DNA of 41,247 bases from Enterospora canceri (GCA_002087915.1 LWDP01000011.1:1-41247), one strand, 5' to 3'. Positions 1 to 8,870 are shown, numbered from the stretch's first letter. The notes: a model not told the origin generated them from the letters alone. A program made the numbers and translations.

Positions 1-110
1 ACTGCTCTGATGTACTCATCCTTGGTACTTGGTTCCAGTTGATTCAGGTTTCCTACGCCAGTGTTTTTCATCAATTCGTGTGGATTGTATTCTGGAAAGT
101 TGTTGTTCAT
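1..110 (-). CDS. partial unknown protein, cut by left window edge
   Basis: Read on the minus strand, the first 155 bases stay open to the window edge. The composition looks protein-like (Asn, Asp, Glu and Tyr rich). The first in-frame ATG lies at 110-108. The open frame continues upstream of that ATG to about 155, where a TAG inside the adjacent (CTAA)n repeat closes it. The gene may therefore start at 110, or its true 5' part may have been broken by repeat expansion. No CCC/GGG motif precedes the ATG. The family is not recognised and only about 36 codons are visible. Confidence 0.35.
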   Translation of the reverse strand, partial: MNNNFPEYNPHELMKNTGVGNLNQLEPSTKDEYIRA

Positions 111-151
111 CAGAAAACTATTCAAATCATCAGCATACTTCTCATAGTTAT

Positions 152-218
<67 letters not shown>
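152..218. repeat. (CTAA)n tetranucleotide microsatellite
   Basis: About 17 perfect tandem copies of CTAA (TTAG on the other strand), followed by two degenerate CTAACTATT units up to about 235. It separates the truncated left-edge ORF from the gene starting at 328. TTAG resembles, but is not, the TTAGG telomere unit reported for some microsporidia. Confidence 0.95.
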
Positions 219-219
<1 letters not shown>

Positions 220-327
220 TCTAACTATTCTAACTAATACTTTGGTCCACATTTGCTACTTTTAGACTCAATTATCGACTTATTACATCAGACCACTATT
301 TCGACTTATTAATTTATCCATGAAAAA

Positions 328-1173
328 ATGCGTTTAAATCCCCCTATAACTAGTTTAGCAATTAAAAGAATGCTATTCACAAATGATGTGATTGAATTGG
401 ATATTGAAGAATTACATGATATTGTAAACTTCAGACCATATGAAAACGTCTCAGACAATACAGAATTGGTAGCTTGCAAAGAATCCATTGAATCCTTTAG
501 ACTTATTTCAGAATGGTACTTCAGCAGCTATAATTCATTAGAACTGGTAAGTTGTCGAATGAGGGGAAAACCAACACTACTATTGCATATGGACGCTTCA
601 AAACTACATGGCCAATATTTTGTACTACCAACTAAGAACAAATATGTCATTACATTTCAGGAGGATGGTATGAGATATCTCATAGGAATGAGTGTAACCA
701 ATTATGTGTTATCTCATACCAACTGTACAGATATCAGATTCCACAAAATACATTTCACTACAGATGGAATATCATCACTGATTGGAATCAACTGCAATAT
801 CCATAAGAGAAATGCAAGAACAATATTTCGCAATCCGATGCTGATTAGGAAGGATCTTCTCTCAAAGATATTTAGTGGATTCACAACATCCACTGGATTT
901 AAATTTGTTGCCAAAAGTGAATTAGAGAAATTGTGCTCTAATCTCAAGAACAAATATTCTACACTATTTGTATTTGATAAAGCATACACATTTCAGGACA
1001 TCAACAACATACCAGAATATAAATTAGGAAAGAAAGAAAAAGAGGAAGAGAAGAAAAAGAAAAGCACTGTAAAGCCAGTCAAGGAGAAGAAAGCAATGTT
1101 GATGCTTGTGATATTGCTTGGAATATTGATATCAATAATGCTGATTTTGAATATCAAAATAAAACGGAAATAA
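328..1173 (+). CDS. unknown protein with C-terminal membrane anchor
   Basis: A 281-aa protein of no recognised family. Residues 1-230 are a mixed alpha/beta-looking soluble region without an obvious signal peptide. Residues about 232-256 are strongly Lys/Glu rich. One hydrophobic segment (about 257-276) follows and ends in a short basic tail (KIKRK), so the protein is probably tail-anchored with the large domain cytosolic. The layout of a Lys-rich neck, one TM segment and a basic tail recurs in the next gene. No CCC/GGG motif is seen directly before the ATG. It is AT-rich and probably lineage-specific. Confidence 0.75.
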   Translation: MRLNPPITSLAIKRMLFTNDVIELDIEELHDIVNFRPYENVSDNTELVACKESIESFRLISEWYFSSYNSLELVSCRMRGKPTLLLHMDASKLHGQYFVLPTKNKYVITFQEDGMRYLIGMSVTNYVLSHTNCTDIRFHKIHFTTDGISSLIGINCNIHKRNARTIFRNPMLIRKDLLSKIFSGFTTSTGFKFVAKSELEKLCSNLKNKYSTLFVFDKAYTFQDINNIPEYKLGKKEKEEEKKKKSTVKPVKEKKAMLMLVILLGILISIMLILNIKIKRK

Positions 1174-1443
1174 ACCTTTGTTGTGATAGTTGAATAATCT
1201 AAATAAACATACTTGCCCCTGTAACATAAACAATGTGTATGTGCAGCAATTTGATTTGTAAATATAATACTTACAGCTAGAATTCTTTAGTAGAGTAATT
1301 TACTCATTCAGGTTCACTTAAATCTGGCCAGCTATAAGCCTATATGAAAATGTGGTCAACGATGCGTTATGATTAGAAAGATTTGTATTGGAGGCAGACT
1401 ACTTTGCTGATTATTTAACAGCAGTCAAGAACACATCAGTACT

Positions 1444-2766
1444 ATGAACACTTCTTCATCAAATACTATTCGAGATTTTTTAATACTGTTTTTCACAACC
1501 CTAAAAATGATAATTTTCACATCAGTAACCACCATGATATTCCATCTGATGCATGTTTACTGCGCTGGTGACACTGATCTAACTCAAATAAGTGATAAAC
1601 ACACTAAAAGCAAGAGTCAGAACATTGATAAAGTGATGCAGGCCAATGGAAGATATTTGGTTTTTCCAAGTATTAAAATTGGGGATTTAACAAAAGAAAA
1701 ACAGGAACTTCAAAGCATAACAAGTGCAGAAAATACACTGGTTAGTCTTAAAATAGATAGATGGACATCATCGAATGTTTTTGTGCAACGATTTCTGAAT
1801 CAAGTGATCAATAGTCATCCTCATTTTGATGTGGTTTCACAATTCTTCCGCAGTGCAACATACAAGGCTTATACCAAAGCATTCAAACAAACAGAAGAGA
1901 ATGAGGATGAATTCATTAAAATAGCACCACTGTACATCATGGATGCAATCAAAGACACTATTGTTGAATTAGGGCCAAAATGCAAATTAACACCTGAAGA
2001 AAGACAATACAGATTACAAAAGAATCTAGAGAAGTATCCTGAATACTTGGATATTTCAACAAATAAGTTTCCAAATAAGGTGGTTACAATTTATCACTAC
2101 ATGGAATTTGAGATTAGAAAGGCTAACCTGAAAAGTCCAATTATAAAATGTACGAGTACAGACAATAAAATAATGATCCATGACCTAGAAGAATATGAGA
2201 GGAATGCTAAGAAAACAACAAAANCACCACTGTACATCATGGATGCAATCAAAGACACTATTGTTGAATTAGGGCCAAAATGCAAATTAACACCTGAAGA
2301 AAGACAATACAGATTACAAAAGAATCTAGAGAAGTATCCTGAATACTTGGATATTTCAACAAATAAGTTTCCAAATAAGGTGGTTACAATTTATCACTAC
2401 ATGGAATTTGAGATTAGAAAGGCTAACCTGAAAAGTCCAATTATAAAATGTACGAGTACAGACAATAAAATAATGATCCATGACCTAGAAGAATATGAGA
2501 GGAATGCTAAGAAAACAACAAAAAAGAAAGTACCTGAGAAAGCATATGAAATATCTGATGAAGATAAGAAGATATTGATGAGATACAAGATATTAATGGG
2601 TGTATTCTTGACTAGTACAGTAATACTCATGCTACTGATTGGTGGAATTGCAGTATTGAAGAAACGAAAGAGTAAGAAAAAGAAAGGAATGAAAATACTG
2701 TTGGTTGATGCAGCTGGAAATGATGAAGATGGGACACAGACAACATATAAAGACATCAAGGTATGA
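1444..2766 (+). CDS. unknown single-span membrane protein; ORF contains an assembly duplication
   Basis: The annotated frame is 440 codons, one of them ambiguous because of the N at 2224. Bases 1925-2223 and 2225-2523 are identical, so the real protein is probably about 340 aa. The N-terminus has a hydrophobic stretch (about residues 11-40) that could be a signal peptide or anchor. The C-terminus has a Lys-rich segment, a TM helix and a KKRKSKKKK stop-transfer sequence followed by about 25 polar residues. A type I membrane protein fits best. It shares the Lys-rich neck plus TM layout with the gene at 328, which suggests a small lineage-specific family. No known domain is recognised. Confidence 0.7.
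   Translation: MNTSSSNTIRDFLILFFTTLKMIIFTSVTTMIFHLMHVYCAGDTDLTQISDKHTKSKSQNIDKVMQANGRYLVFPSIKIGDLTKEKQELQSITSAENTLVSLKIDRWTSSNVFVQRFLNQVINSHPHFDVVSQFFRSATYKAYTKAFKQTEENEDEFIKIAPLYIMDAIKDTIVELGPKCKLTPEERQYRLQKNLEKYPEYLDISTNKFPNKVVTIYHYMEFEIRKANLKSPIIKCTSTDNKIMIHDLEEYERNAKKTTKXPLYIMDAIKDTIVELGPKCKLTPEERQYRLQKNLEKYPEYLDISTNKFPNKVVTIYHYMEFEIRKANLKSPIIKCTSTDNKIMIHDLEEYERNAKKTTKKKVPEKAYEISDEDKKILMRYKILMGVFLTSTVILMLLIGGIAVLKKRKSKKKKGMKILLVDAAGNDEDGTQTTYKDIKV
1925..2523. other. exact 299-bp direct duplication flanking a single N (probable unmerged contig overlap)
   Basis: 1925-2223 is identical base for base to 2225-2523, with one N at 2224 between them. The total of 300 bases keeps the reading frame by chance or design. 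An exact copy ending precisely at an N is typical of a scaffold join in which overlapping contig ends were not collapsed. Confidence 0.9.
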
Positions 2767-3823
2767 ATAAATTCAAAGAAGAATATTTAGCAAATCAGGT
2801 AAACTTAATGCAATGAGTATTTGGCAATAGTTAATAGGCCGAATTTGGTTTTTATTATGTGTTTTAGTGGAGAAAGTATGCTTATCTTGCTTTTAGTGCC
2901 CTATATTCATTCTTAATATACTAATTTTATGTTTTATATCATGTGGTTTCATCATTTTCAGGCACAAGCAAATTCTTGATCTGCAGTTGTGCGTTGTAGA
3001 GTCATTTTCTAGGATTAAATGCCTTATTTGACAATTTCTTTTTTGTTAGCTTCTTAATAAGTCACATTTCTTCCTTCAGAGGCAACATGAGATATAAAAG
3101 TATCTGAAAATAGTCTCAATTTATATCAGTACATGTATACAGTTCTCTTAGCATTTCATTCTGTATTGCTGCAGTACCTTATCAGTGTCTTTCTCCATTT
3201 GATTCACGAGATCACTGATGTTGACTGGGGCATTTTATCTTTAGTTTTGAGTAGTGGGAAACCATGTCGCTCTTTACATTGTCTTGGTTTTGATCATTTT
3301 ATTCCTAATATTTTCTGTTACAAAGATAAATGTTTGATATATTGATGTCTAGGAAGTAAGAGTGAGGAATATGGTTATTATGGGTCTTATTTATTTGGTA
3401 TTCTCTTTGTCGCATTATGATACGTTTTGATGCTCTTTTGCAACCTTGAAAAAATCCGGCCTAATATATCGTAAAATGGCCATTTTCGGTCGATTTGAAT
3501 TTATTTATGTGGGGTTTTTACCGGGGTTTCCTATTTATAGCTATTCCATTTGCCCGGCGCCCACTGTGTTATAAAAATGATCAAAGTAATAGGGGTAATA
3601 TATAAACCAAAGCAACGTATATCAGAATGTCATCTCATTAAAACTCACTATTCTCTCTCAAATATATCACTTGTGTGTAATATGTTTAAGGATTTGTAGC
3701 TCTAGACAATTTATCACCTTTATTGATTTTCTATCTATTCTCATACCTATGAATATAGACTCTTTATTAATGTTGAAAACTCCTTATATTTTATCTTCTT
3801 AATAACTAATATACTCGTATCAT
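2767..3823. other. 1.06-kb AT-rich intergenic region, no supported gene
   Basis: This is the largest gap in the window. The only ORF above 60 codons (3133-3345, 70 codons) lacks a start motif and recognisable content. A perfect 14-bp palindrome (AAAATGGCCATTTT) lies at 3473-3486. I see no tRNA, rRNA or repeat array. The remainder is AT-rich sequence between converging genes. Confidence 0.6.
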
Positions 3824-4885
3824 TTAATCAGCGCATCTTTCACTTTCCTTGTTTCCTTTTTGAATTTCATCAATTTCTTTTTCTAATTTCATCAATTTTT
3901 CTTTGTCTTCCGATTCCTGATGTTCAAGCACAGAAACATCTTTTTGCAACTTTTCTTTTTTCCCTTCCAACTCTTTCAATTGCTCTAAATCTTTTTTCAA
4001 CTTGGCTATTTCCTCAGTTAATTGAGCGACCCCCTCATTTTCCTCTACCTGCAAGGCTTTATCAACTTCAGTCTCTTCAGGTTCTGATTCTTCCGAACTG
4101 ATTTCATAACCCGTCAAGTTATGTGATAAATCAACAATTTCATTGTTCAGGTCTTGAATTTGGCTATTTTTCATGCCAACATCCATATTTATCCTTGTAA
4201 ACTCACTAACCAATTGATCGTTTTCATTTTTTAGACGTTCTCTCTTCTCTTCCACTTCTACGAGTTTACCTTCTTTTTCTGTTTTCACTGCTTTCAATTT
4301 TTCTAATGCGTCGTTCAATTCAGTAATCTCTTCATTGGATACATTTGGCACTTCTCGCCTTTTTGTATTTTCTTTAATATCTGATAATATTGATTCAAGT
4401 TCTTGTGTAATGGTATTCTGGTTCTTTTCAAGTTTCTGTTTTTCTGTTTCTTGAATTTCAAGCTCTTCTGCCATCTTTTTCATATCAGACTCAAGTTTTC
4501 CTTTCTCTTTCTCAAGTGTATTCACCTCATCATTTTTTTGTCGAATAAGCTCCATATCATCTGTGTTAGGTTGTGAAATTTCAGATCCACTACTTCCGTC
4601 TTGTAATTCTTCTTTTAAGAGTAAGAGTGCTTCCTGTGCTGCTCTTAATTTTGTTTCAGGTGATGCAAGTTGACTGATTTGTTTTTCAACCTCATCGATC
4701 TCCTTTTTTATTCCCAATGCTTTCTCATGATTTGCATCAATCCTTTCCTTCAACACGGATGCTTGAGAATTCAAATCAACAAGTTTCCTTTTGCACAGTG
4801 AATGTTTTTCCTCCGATCTTTGTGTGCCTCCTGCCGCAGCCTTAACCAAATTAAATGCGCAATATGTGACGTATCCCAAATACAT
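3824..4885 (-). CDS. long coiled-coil protein of unknown function
   Basis: A 353-aa protein. From about residue 25 to the end it is almost entirely Glu/Lys/Leu heptad-type sequence, so a long alpha-helical coiled coil is expected. There are acidic interruptions (about residues 95-110 and 265-285). The first about 20 residues are mildly hydrophobic and could be a weak signal or anchor. The ATG is preceded four bases upstream by CCCC, supporting this start. Candidate roles are structural or scaffold (spore or polar-tube associated, or tethering), but nothing in the sequence decides between them. Low-complexity coiled coils give misleading matches to myosin or SMC proteins. Confidence 0.8.
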   Translation of the reverse strand: MYLGYVTYCAFNLVKAAAGGTQRSEEKHSLCKRKLVDLNSQASVLKERIDANHEKALGIKKEIDEVEKQISQLASPETKLRAAQEALLLLKEELQDGSSGSEISQPNTDDMELIRQKNDEVNTLEKEKGKLESDMKKMAEELEIQETEKQKLEKNQNTITQELESILSDIKENTKRREVPNVSNEEITELNDALEKLKAVKTEKEGKLVEVEEKRERLKNENDQLVSEFTRINMDVGMKNSQIQDLNNEIVDLSHNLTGYEISSEESEPEETEVDKALQVEENEGVAQLTEEIAKLKKDLEQLKELEGKKEKLQKDVSVLEHQESEDKEKLMKLEKEIDEIQKGNKESERCAD

Positions 4886-5254
4886 AATAGGGGTTATATT
4901 CCTTTTGGCAAAATACTCCTGTTGTTAGGTAGATACCATTTACTGATCATTCATTGTCCATAGTTGTGGTTCAAAGAAAACCGTTTCTTATGTAGTTAAT
5001 TTGTTATTACACACGTGACATTATTTATCTACAAGCTGACATGTTGATAAACAAAGGTATAAAAGTAAATAAACAATATAAACCCATCCGATAGCCATGA
5101 TGAACAACCTAATAAACAGTTATACACACATCACTCATTTTATATTATAGATCAAGACACACCCTACCGGTCGATCATGACAGTTGTGTTTGACACTTTT
5201 CCTGATATCAATTCAGCTATCTGACTCTGTTTGTTACAATTTACCTAATTTATA
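4886..5254. other. 369-bp AT-rich intergenic region
   Basis: It lies between the 5' end of the coiled-coil gene and the 3' end of the next minus-strand gene, so it should hold the coiled-coil promoter. No ORF, tRNA or repeat is evident. Confidence 0.5.
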
Positions 5255-5908
5255 TCACTTTTCCACTACCTTTATATTAGCCAATGTACCAGTATCCATT
5301 GCTGCATGTCTATAACTTTGTATAGTTGGTTTAACTGGTGGTGCCTTGCTTATCTTTATATAAACCATCACTCTTGTGAATATATATGTGATAATAAGCA
5401 TCGTTACTGATACAATTAGAAATATTGATGTACATTTCACCAAAAAATCCATCTCTTGAATACAATAATCAATCTTATCATTCACAGACTTAACGGGTGC
5501 ATATGCATATCTGTTATTAATGAATGTTTGAATCTCCAGGTTAAAGTAGTAACTGTATTTGATGGCATTTGGATAATTTTGTGTGTATGAAAATAGCAAT
5601 ATCACAATAAATATCACTGTTGATATTATACCTATCATCAAAGCAATCAGAGAGATCCTCATTATGAATTTGCTTGCTACATTCAATGCGTAATTGTTGA
5701 ATAGCGAACAGAATAAGTTCGTAAAGCACTGGATCTTTATGCATAAAACCAGTTTGAAGATCACATTTTTGAATATCATTGCTTCAAGTCTCCAGAATTG
5801 GAAATATCTCAGGTAGAATATGATATAGATCAGTGTGAATAGAATGAACAATGCATTGAATACAGTGATAGCTGTACTGCTATATTTGAATCCTGTTGTA
5901 ACACCCAT
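5255..5908 (-). CDS. four-TM membrane protein, unknown
   Basis: About 217 aa from the chosen ATG, with four strongly hydrophobic segments: near residues 10-35, 45-70, 80-110 and 155-185. A polar loop (about 112-150) lies between the third and fourth. The C-terminal tail is about 30 residues and polar. The open frame runs back to 6010, and other ATGs lie at 5953 and 6010. Both would overlap the divergent gene starting at 5952, so 5908 is preferred, leaving 43 bp between the two start codons. The layout is tetraspan-like but lacks a tetraspanin Cys-Cys-Gly signature. No family is recognised. Confidence 0.7.
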   Translation of the reverse strand: MGVTTGFKYSSTAITVFNALFILFTLIYIIFYLRYFQFWRLEAMIFKNVIFKLVLCIKIQCFTNLFCSLFNNYALNVASKFIMRISLIALMIGIISTVIFIVILLFSYTQNYPNAIKYSYYFNLEIQTFINNRYAYAPVKSVNDKIDYCIQEMDFLVKCTSIFLIVSVTMLIITYIFTRVMVYIKISKAPPVKPTIQSYRHAAMDTGTLANIKVVEK

Positions 5909-5951
5909 AAAGGAGATTAACCTGTTTTGATAATTGGTTGAAAATATCCCC

Positions 5952-6425
5952 ATGAAAAATAAAGAAGACGAATTGGAAAAATTCAGAGCACCAGTTGTCA
6001 AGAACATCAAACCAGTTGGTTTAAATAGAATTAAAACAGAGTATGAAATAATGATATCGTTGTATAAGCAACCATCCCAGTTTAAAACACTACTCAGAAG
6101 AATATTAAATTGCAGTGATGTTCTCGTGGCTGAACATGGTCAAGAACTTCTTGAAAAGCTCCTAAACATCATGATTGGTGGTTGTTGCGAAGACAAACTC
6201 TTTTATAAGGCTGTTAAGAAGTTGTCACAGAATGTTGAAGAAAATACACTCAGAAAAACATACAGGACATACGCAATGTGCATGCTTCAGAAATGGCAAT
6301 GCGATTACAAATTTGCATTCTTTGTAAAGAATAGGTTCAACGGTATATTCAATAATGATTCAGAGACACTAAAGAGAATTCTGAAAAACAAAGGCGTTTT
6401 AGGTCGCCTGTTAAACACCCCATGA
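5952..6425 (+). CDS. unknown alpha-helical protein (possible N-terminal half of a broken gene)
   Basis: 157 aa from the ATG at 5952, which is immediately preceded by CCCC; an earlier in-frame ATG at 5934 lacks the motif. The protein is predicted mostly helical, with a Leu/Lys-rich repeated-helix character reminiscent of small adaptor domains such as VHS, but no diagnostic motif is seen. Its stop codon overlaps the next ORF's start as ATGA (6422-6425), directly after a CCCC run. One extra C in that run would fuse the two ORFs, so the pair may be a single protein of about 250 aa split by a sequencing error or mutation. Confidence 0.65.
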   Translation: MKNKEDELEKFRAPVVKNIKPVGLNRIKTEYEIMISLYKQPSQFKTLLRRILNCSDVLVAEHGQELLEKLLNIMIGGCCEDKLFYKAVKKLSQNVEENTLRKTYRTYAMCMLQKWQCDYKFAFFVKNRFNGIFNNDSETLKRILKNKGVLGRLLNTP

Positions 6426-6700
6426 AAAATTTCTCTGATGCAATGAAATCACTAGACGTAAAACCATTTGAATTTAGAAAGAAAACACCGAATGAGATAT
6501 TTAAAGAGCTTGAGAAGCAACTAAATGCTGACTTCATTAGTCTAAAAGAGAAGATAGAGGAGAAATGGGAAAATACAAATACATCACAGATTGATGAAGC
6601 CGATTTATCAAATGAGTTCAATTGGAACGAGTTATCATCAGATGATAACATTCTTAACAAGCCAGCCTGCGAAGTGGCCGAATTGTTTTATAAGAAATAA
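6422..6700 (+). CDS. unknown small acidic protein overlapping the upstream ORF
   Basis: 92 aa, rich in Lys, Glu and Asn, with a helical segment around residues 20-50 and an acidic C-terminal half (several Asp/Glu plus NWNEL). The ATG follows CCCC directly, which matches the start motif and favours independent translation. It nevertheless shares four bases (ATGA) with the stop of the preceding ORF, so it may be the C-terminal part of that gene. No family is recognised. Confidence 0.55.
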   Translation: MKNFSDAMKSLDVKPFEFRKKTPNEIFKELEKQLNADFISLKEKIEEKWENTNTSQIDEADLSNEFNWNELSSDDNILNKPACEVAELFYKK

Positions 6701-6752
6701 GATAGTTGGATCATTTCACTCTTTGGTTTCATTCTATCCTAACTCTACAATT

Positions 6753-6887
6753 ATGAAGCTAAAGAGTGAAATAATAAGCGTCCTTGTGAGCCTGTTAAGT
6801 TTCTGTGATTTATATTTCCTAGTTTTCATCATAAGGGACTGGTGCACTTTTTCAAAAGAGTCAAAGGGTCAATATAGGAGAAAGTAA
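6753..6887 (+). CDS. possible 44-aa single-TM small protein
   Basis: A short ORF beginning MKLKSE, with one hydrophobic segment (about residues 7-28) and a basic C-terminus. Size and layout suit a small membrane-complex subunit, but no family signature is visible. No CCC/GGG motif precedes the start, so it may be chance sequence in the 3' flank of the preceding gene. Confidence 0.3.
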   Translation: MKLKSEIISVLVSLLSFCDLYFLVFIIRDWCTFSKESKGQYRRK

Positions 6888-6904
6888 TCAATAGCACAAT
6901 TCTC

Positions 6905-7567
6905 TTAGAACTTAAACACATGTGACTCTGTGTAACCTGCATCTTTCAGAATTCCCTTTAGCTCTCCTTGTTGCTTATCTGGTGTCTTTTTTCCACTGAT
7001 ACACTCCATGAATCCAGGTGGCCCACAAACATATACGAAGTCATAATCTGATTCCACATTAAAATCACGATCAAACCTATTGATGCATCTCACCTGCATA
7101 CTCTTGCAATATTCTTCAATCTCTTCCTTACAAAAGCAGTCGTCTGGTGTTGAATTGTAATTCAGTATCGTGCATTTTGTCTTATCATTTTTGTTTTTGA
7201 CAATTTCTCGTATGACTTGAAGACATGGAGTGATCCCAGTACCACCCGCAACGAACAAGATGTTCTTAAACTCGTTTGGCGTGTACGTTCTCTTTTCTAC
7301 AAAATACGTCACATTCACTGGATCTCCTTTCTTCAAATTGCCCAGGAACCGACTCACATTTCCTTTTTCATACACTTTCACATAAAATAACAGGTGTTTC
7401 TTCGTCTGTTCAATTGGCGTATACGGTCTCTTCATGCCCATGTTACTTGTAATCAGCACGAATGAACTCACAGGCATTTCAACTAAGGTATCTTCACATT
7501 CCAGCACTATTTTAACCACGTTATGATTTACAGGCGTCTTTTCAGTACATGTCATTTTCAGTTCCAT
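6905..7567 (-). CDS. NADH-cytochrome b5 reductase family flavoprotein
   Basis: A 220-aa FAD/NAD(P)H oxidoreductase of the ferredoxin-reductase fold. The FAD-binding motif RPYTP is at residues 47-51, followed by the GNVSRFL flavin/phosphate segment (70-76). The pyridine-nucleotide site GGTGITP is at 108-114 and the CGPPGFM nucleotide-binding motif at 181-187. Family members pass electrons from NADH to cytochrome b5 for lipid desaturation, sterol synthesis or related steps. The protein begins directly at the catalytic core with no N-terminal membrane anchor, so a soluble form is expected. The ATG has CCC seven bases upstream. It is divergent from the Sel1-repeat gene with 100 bp between start codons. 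Confidence 0.93.
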   Translation of the reverse strand: MELKMTCTEKTPVNHNVVKIVLECEDTLVEMPVSSFVLITSNMGMKRPYTPIEQTKKHLLFYVKVYEKGNVSRFLGNLKKGDPVNVTYFVEKRTYTPNEFKNILFVAGGTGITPCLQVIREIVKNKNDKTKCTILNYNSTPDDCFCKEEIEEYCKSMQVRCINRFDRDFNVESDYDFVYVCGPPGFMECISGKKTPDKQQGELKGILKDAGYTESHVFKF

Positions 7568-7667
7568 ATTGAGGGTGAAATATTAATCAATTTTCAGGGC
7601 ATAGAATCATTATCGTTGATCATTGTATTACTCCTTTATGCTTCAAAAATTAATATTATAAGTCCTC

Positions 7668-8846
7668 ATGATTAGTGATAAATACATAGTGATACCAGAA
7701 AAGATTAGAAAATCGCACAGAGAGGTATTCCAAGCCCAGAAAGAGAAGCATATCTTTGGATTCCTCCGGAAGTTTCTGAAATGGCTTGAGGACGATAACA
7801 AGTCGTACAACAAAATGGTTCTCTTTGAAAATCCACTCAAAATGAATGACAATGCACGATACAACAAGGAATTCAACCAGTTGATCCATGATTTCCTACA
7901 GAATGTCATCTACAAGGATTATTCTGACAAGAAGCAAGGAAAGAGGTTCAAAGGAGAAGCACATACATTTATTGGCGTAGGCTACGAGTTTGGGATGTTC
8001 ACACTGCCCAAGAATGCACAAAAAGCCTACGAAAACTACAACGTTGCTGCTCAGCTCAGCAATGCAATGGGAACGTTCAAGCTGGCCCAATGTTTTGAAA
8101 AGGGGAGTGGTGTGTCACAGTCGAATGAGACTGCACTTAGTTTCTACAGGTGCGCTGCCAAACTGGGTCTCGTGGATGCATTACACACGTATGGGATGAT
8201 CACATATCATGGATTTGTTGGATCACCTAAGGACCAGAATACAGGCTATTACTACATGAAGGTTGCAGCTAAAAAGGCAGATAAGTTGTGTCCGTATCCA
8301 CTGTATGATCTGGGACTCTTCTACGAATCAGGTGGAAATGAATGTGGCGTAAGCGAAGACTTCGTTTATGCTCTTGAGAATTTTGAAAGGGGCGCCCAGC
8401 TTGGAGATCCAAATTGCAAGTTCAAACTGGCACAGGCCTATGAATTTGGAGACTTGAAACTAAAAAAGAACAAAAGCAAATCATTGGAACTCTACAAGTC
8501 AGCGGCAGAGAGTGGATCTGTGGAAGCACAGTTCTACATCAGCGAATGCTACTTGTCAGGCAAAACTAAACAACTGAACAGAAACTACTTCAAGAGCTAC
8601 AAGTGGGCCATACAGGGAGCAATTAAGGGGCATCCAAGTTGTGCTTACAAGTGTGGGGAATCAGCAATGACTGGAACAGGAACTGATGCCAATGTCCTTG
8701 ACGCGTTATTCTGGTACGAAATTGCCAAGGTGTTTGGCCACGGAGACGCAGATCAGAAGATCAAGGAACTCAATTACAAAATCAACAAGGAGAATGTGGG
8801 ACCTGAATGGCCAGAGCCATGCTGTTGCTGCCTATTTGGAGGTTAA
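7668..8846 (+). CDS. Sel1-like repeat protein (Chs4/Skt5-type candidate)
   Basis: 392 aa with at least five tandem Sel1-like repeats (about residues 100-370), shown by repeated A-x-x-L-G and YxxAAxxG patterns such as YRCAAKLG, YKSAAESG and LAQCFEKGSG. Sel1 repeats form alpha-solenoid scaffolds. In fungi, Sel1 proteins include the chitin synthase activator Chs4/Skt5 and the ERAD factor Hrd3. With no signal peptide or TM segment here, a chitin-synthase regulator is the better guess. The C-terminus ends in a Cys cluster (PCCCCLFGG) that could be lipid-modified, loosely paralleling the prenylated tail of Skt5. It is convergent with the tRNase Z gene, 24 bp apart. Confidence 0.85.
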   Translation: MISDKYIVIPEKIRKSHREVFQAQKEKHIFGFLRKFLKWLEDDNKSYNKMVLFENPLKMNDNARYNKEFNQLIHDFLQNVIYKDYSDKKQGKRFKGEAHTFIGVGYEFGMFTLPKNAQKAYENYNVAAQLSNAMGTFKLAQCFEKGSGVSQSNETALSFYRCAAKLGLVDALHTYGMITYHGFVGSPKDQNTGYYYMKVAAKKADKLCPYPLYDLGLFYESGGNECGVSEDFVYALENFERGAQLGDPNCKFKLAQAYEFGDLKLKKNKSKSLELYKSAAESGSVEAQFYISECYLSGKTKQLNRNYFKSYKWAIQGAIKGHPSCAYKCGESAMTGTGTDANVLDALFWYEIAKVFGHGDADQKIKELNYKINKENVGPEWPEPCCCCLFGG

Positions 8847-8870
8847 ATTAATGGGCGCAATTTATTGTTT

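Noticed and set aside
152..240. CRISPR-like or telomere array
   Set aside because: The unit is a 4-bp microsatellite with no spacers, and it lacks the fifth base of the TTAGG telomere unit.
3133..3345. 70-codon ORF in the large left gap
   Set aside because: No start motif, no recognisable domain, AT-rich composition, and nothing in the context supports expression.
4960..5010. GGTTCAAAG resembling a tRNA T-loop
   Set aside because: No matching acceptor, D or anticodon stems can be drawn around it, so I do not call a tRNA.
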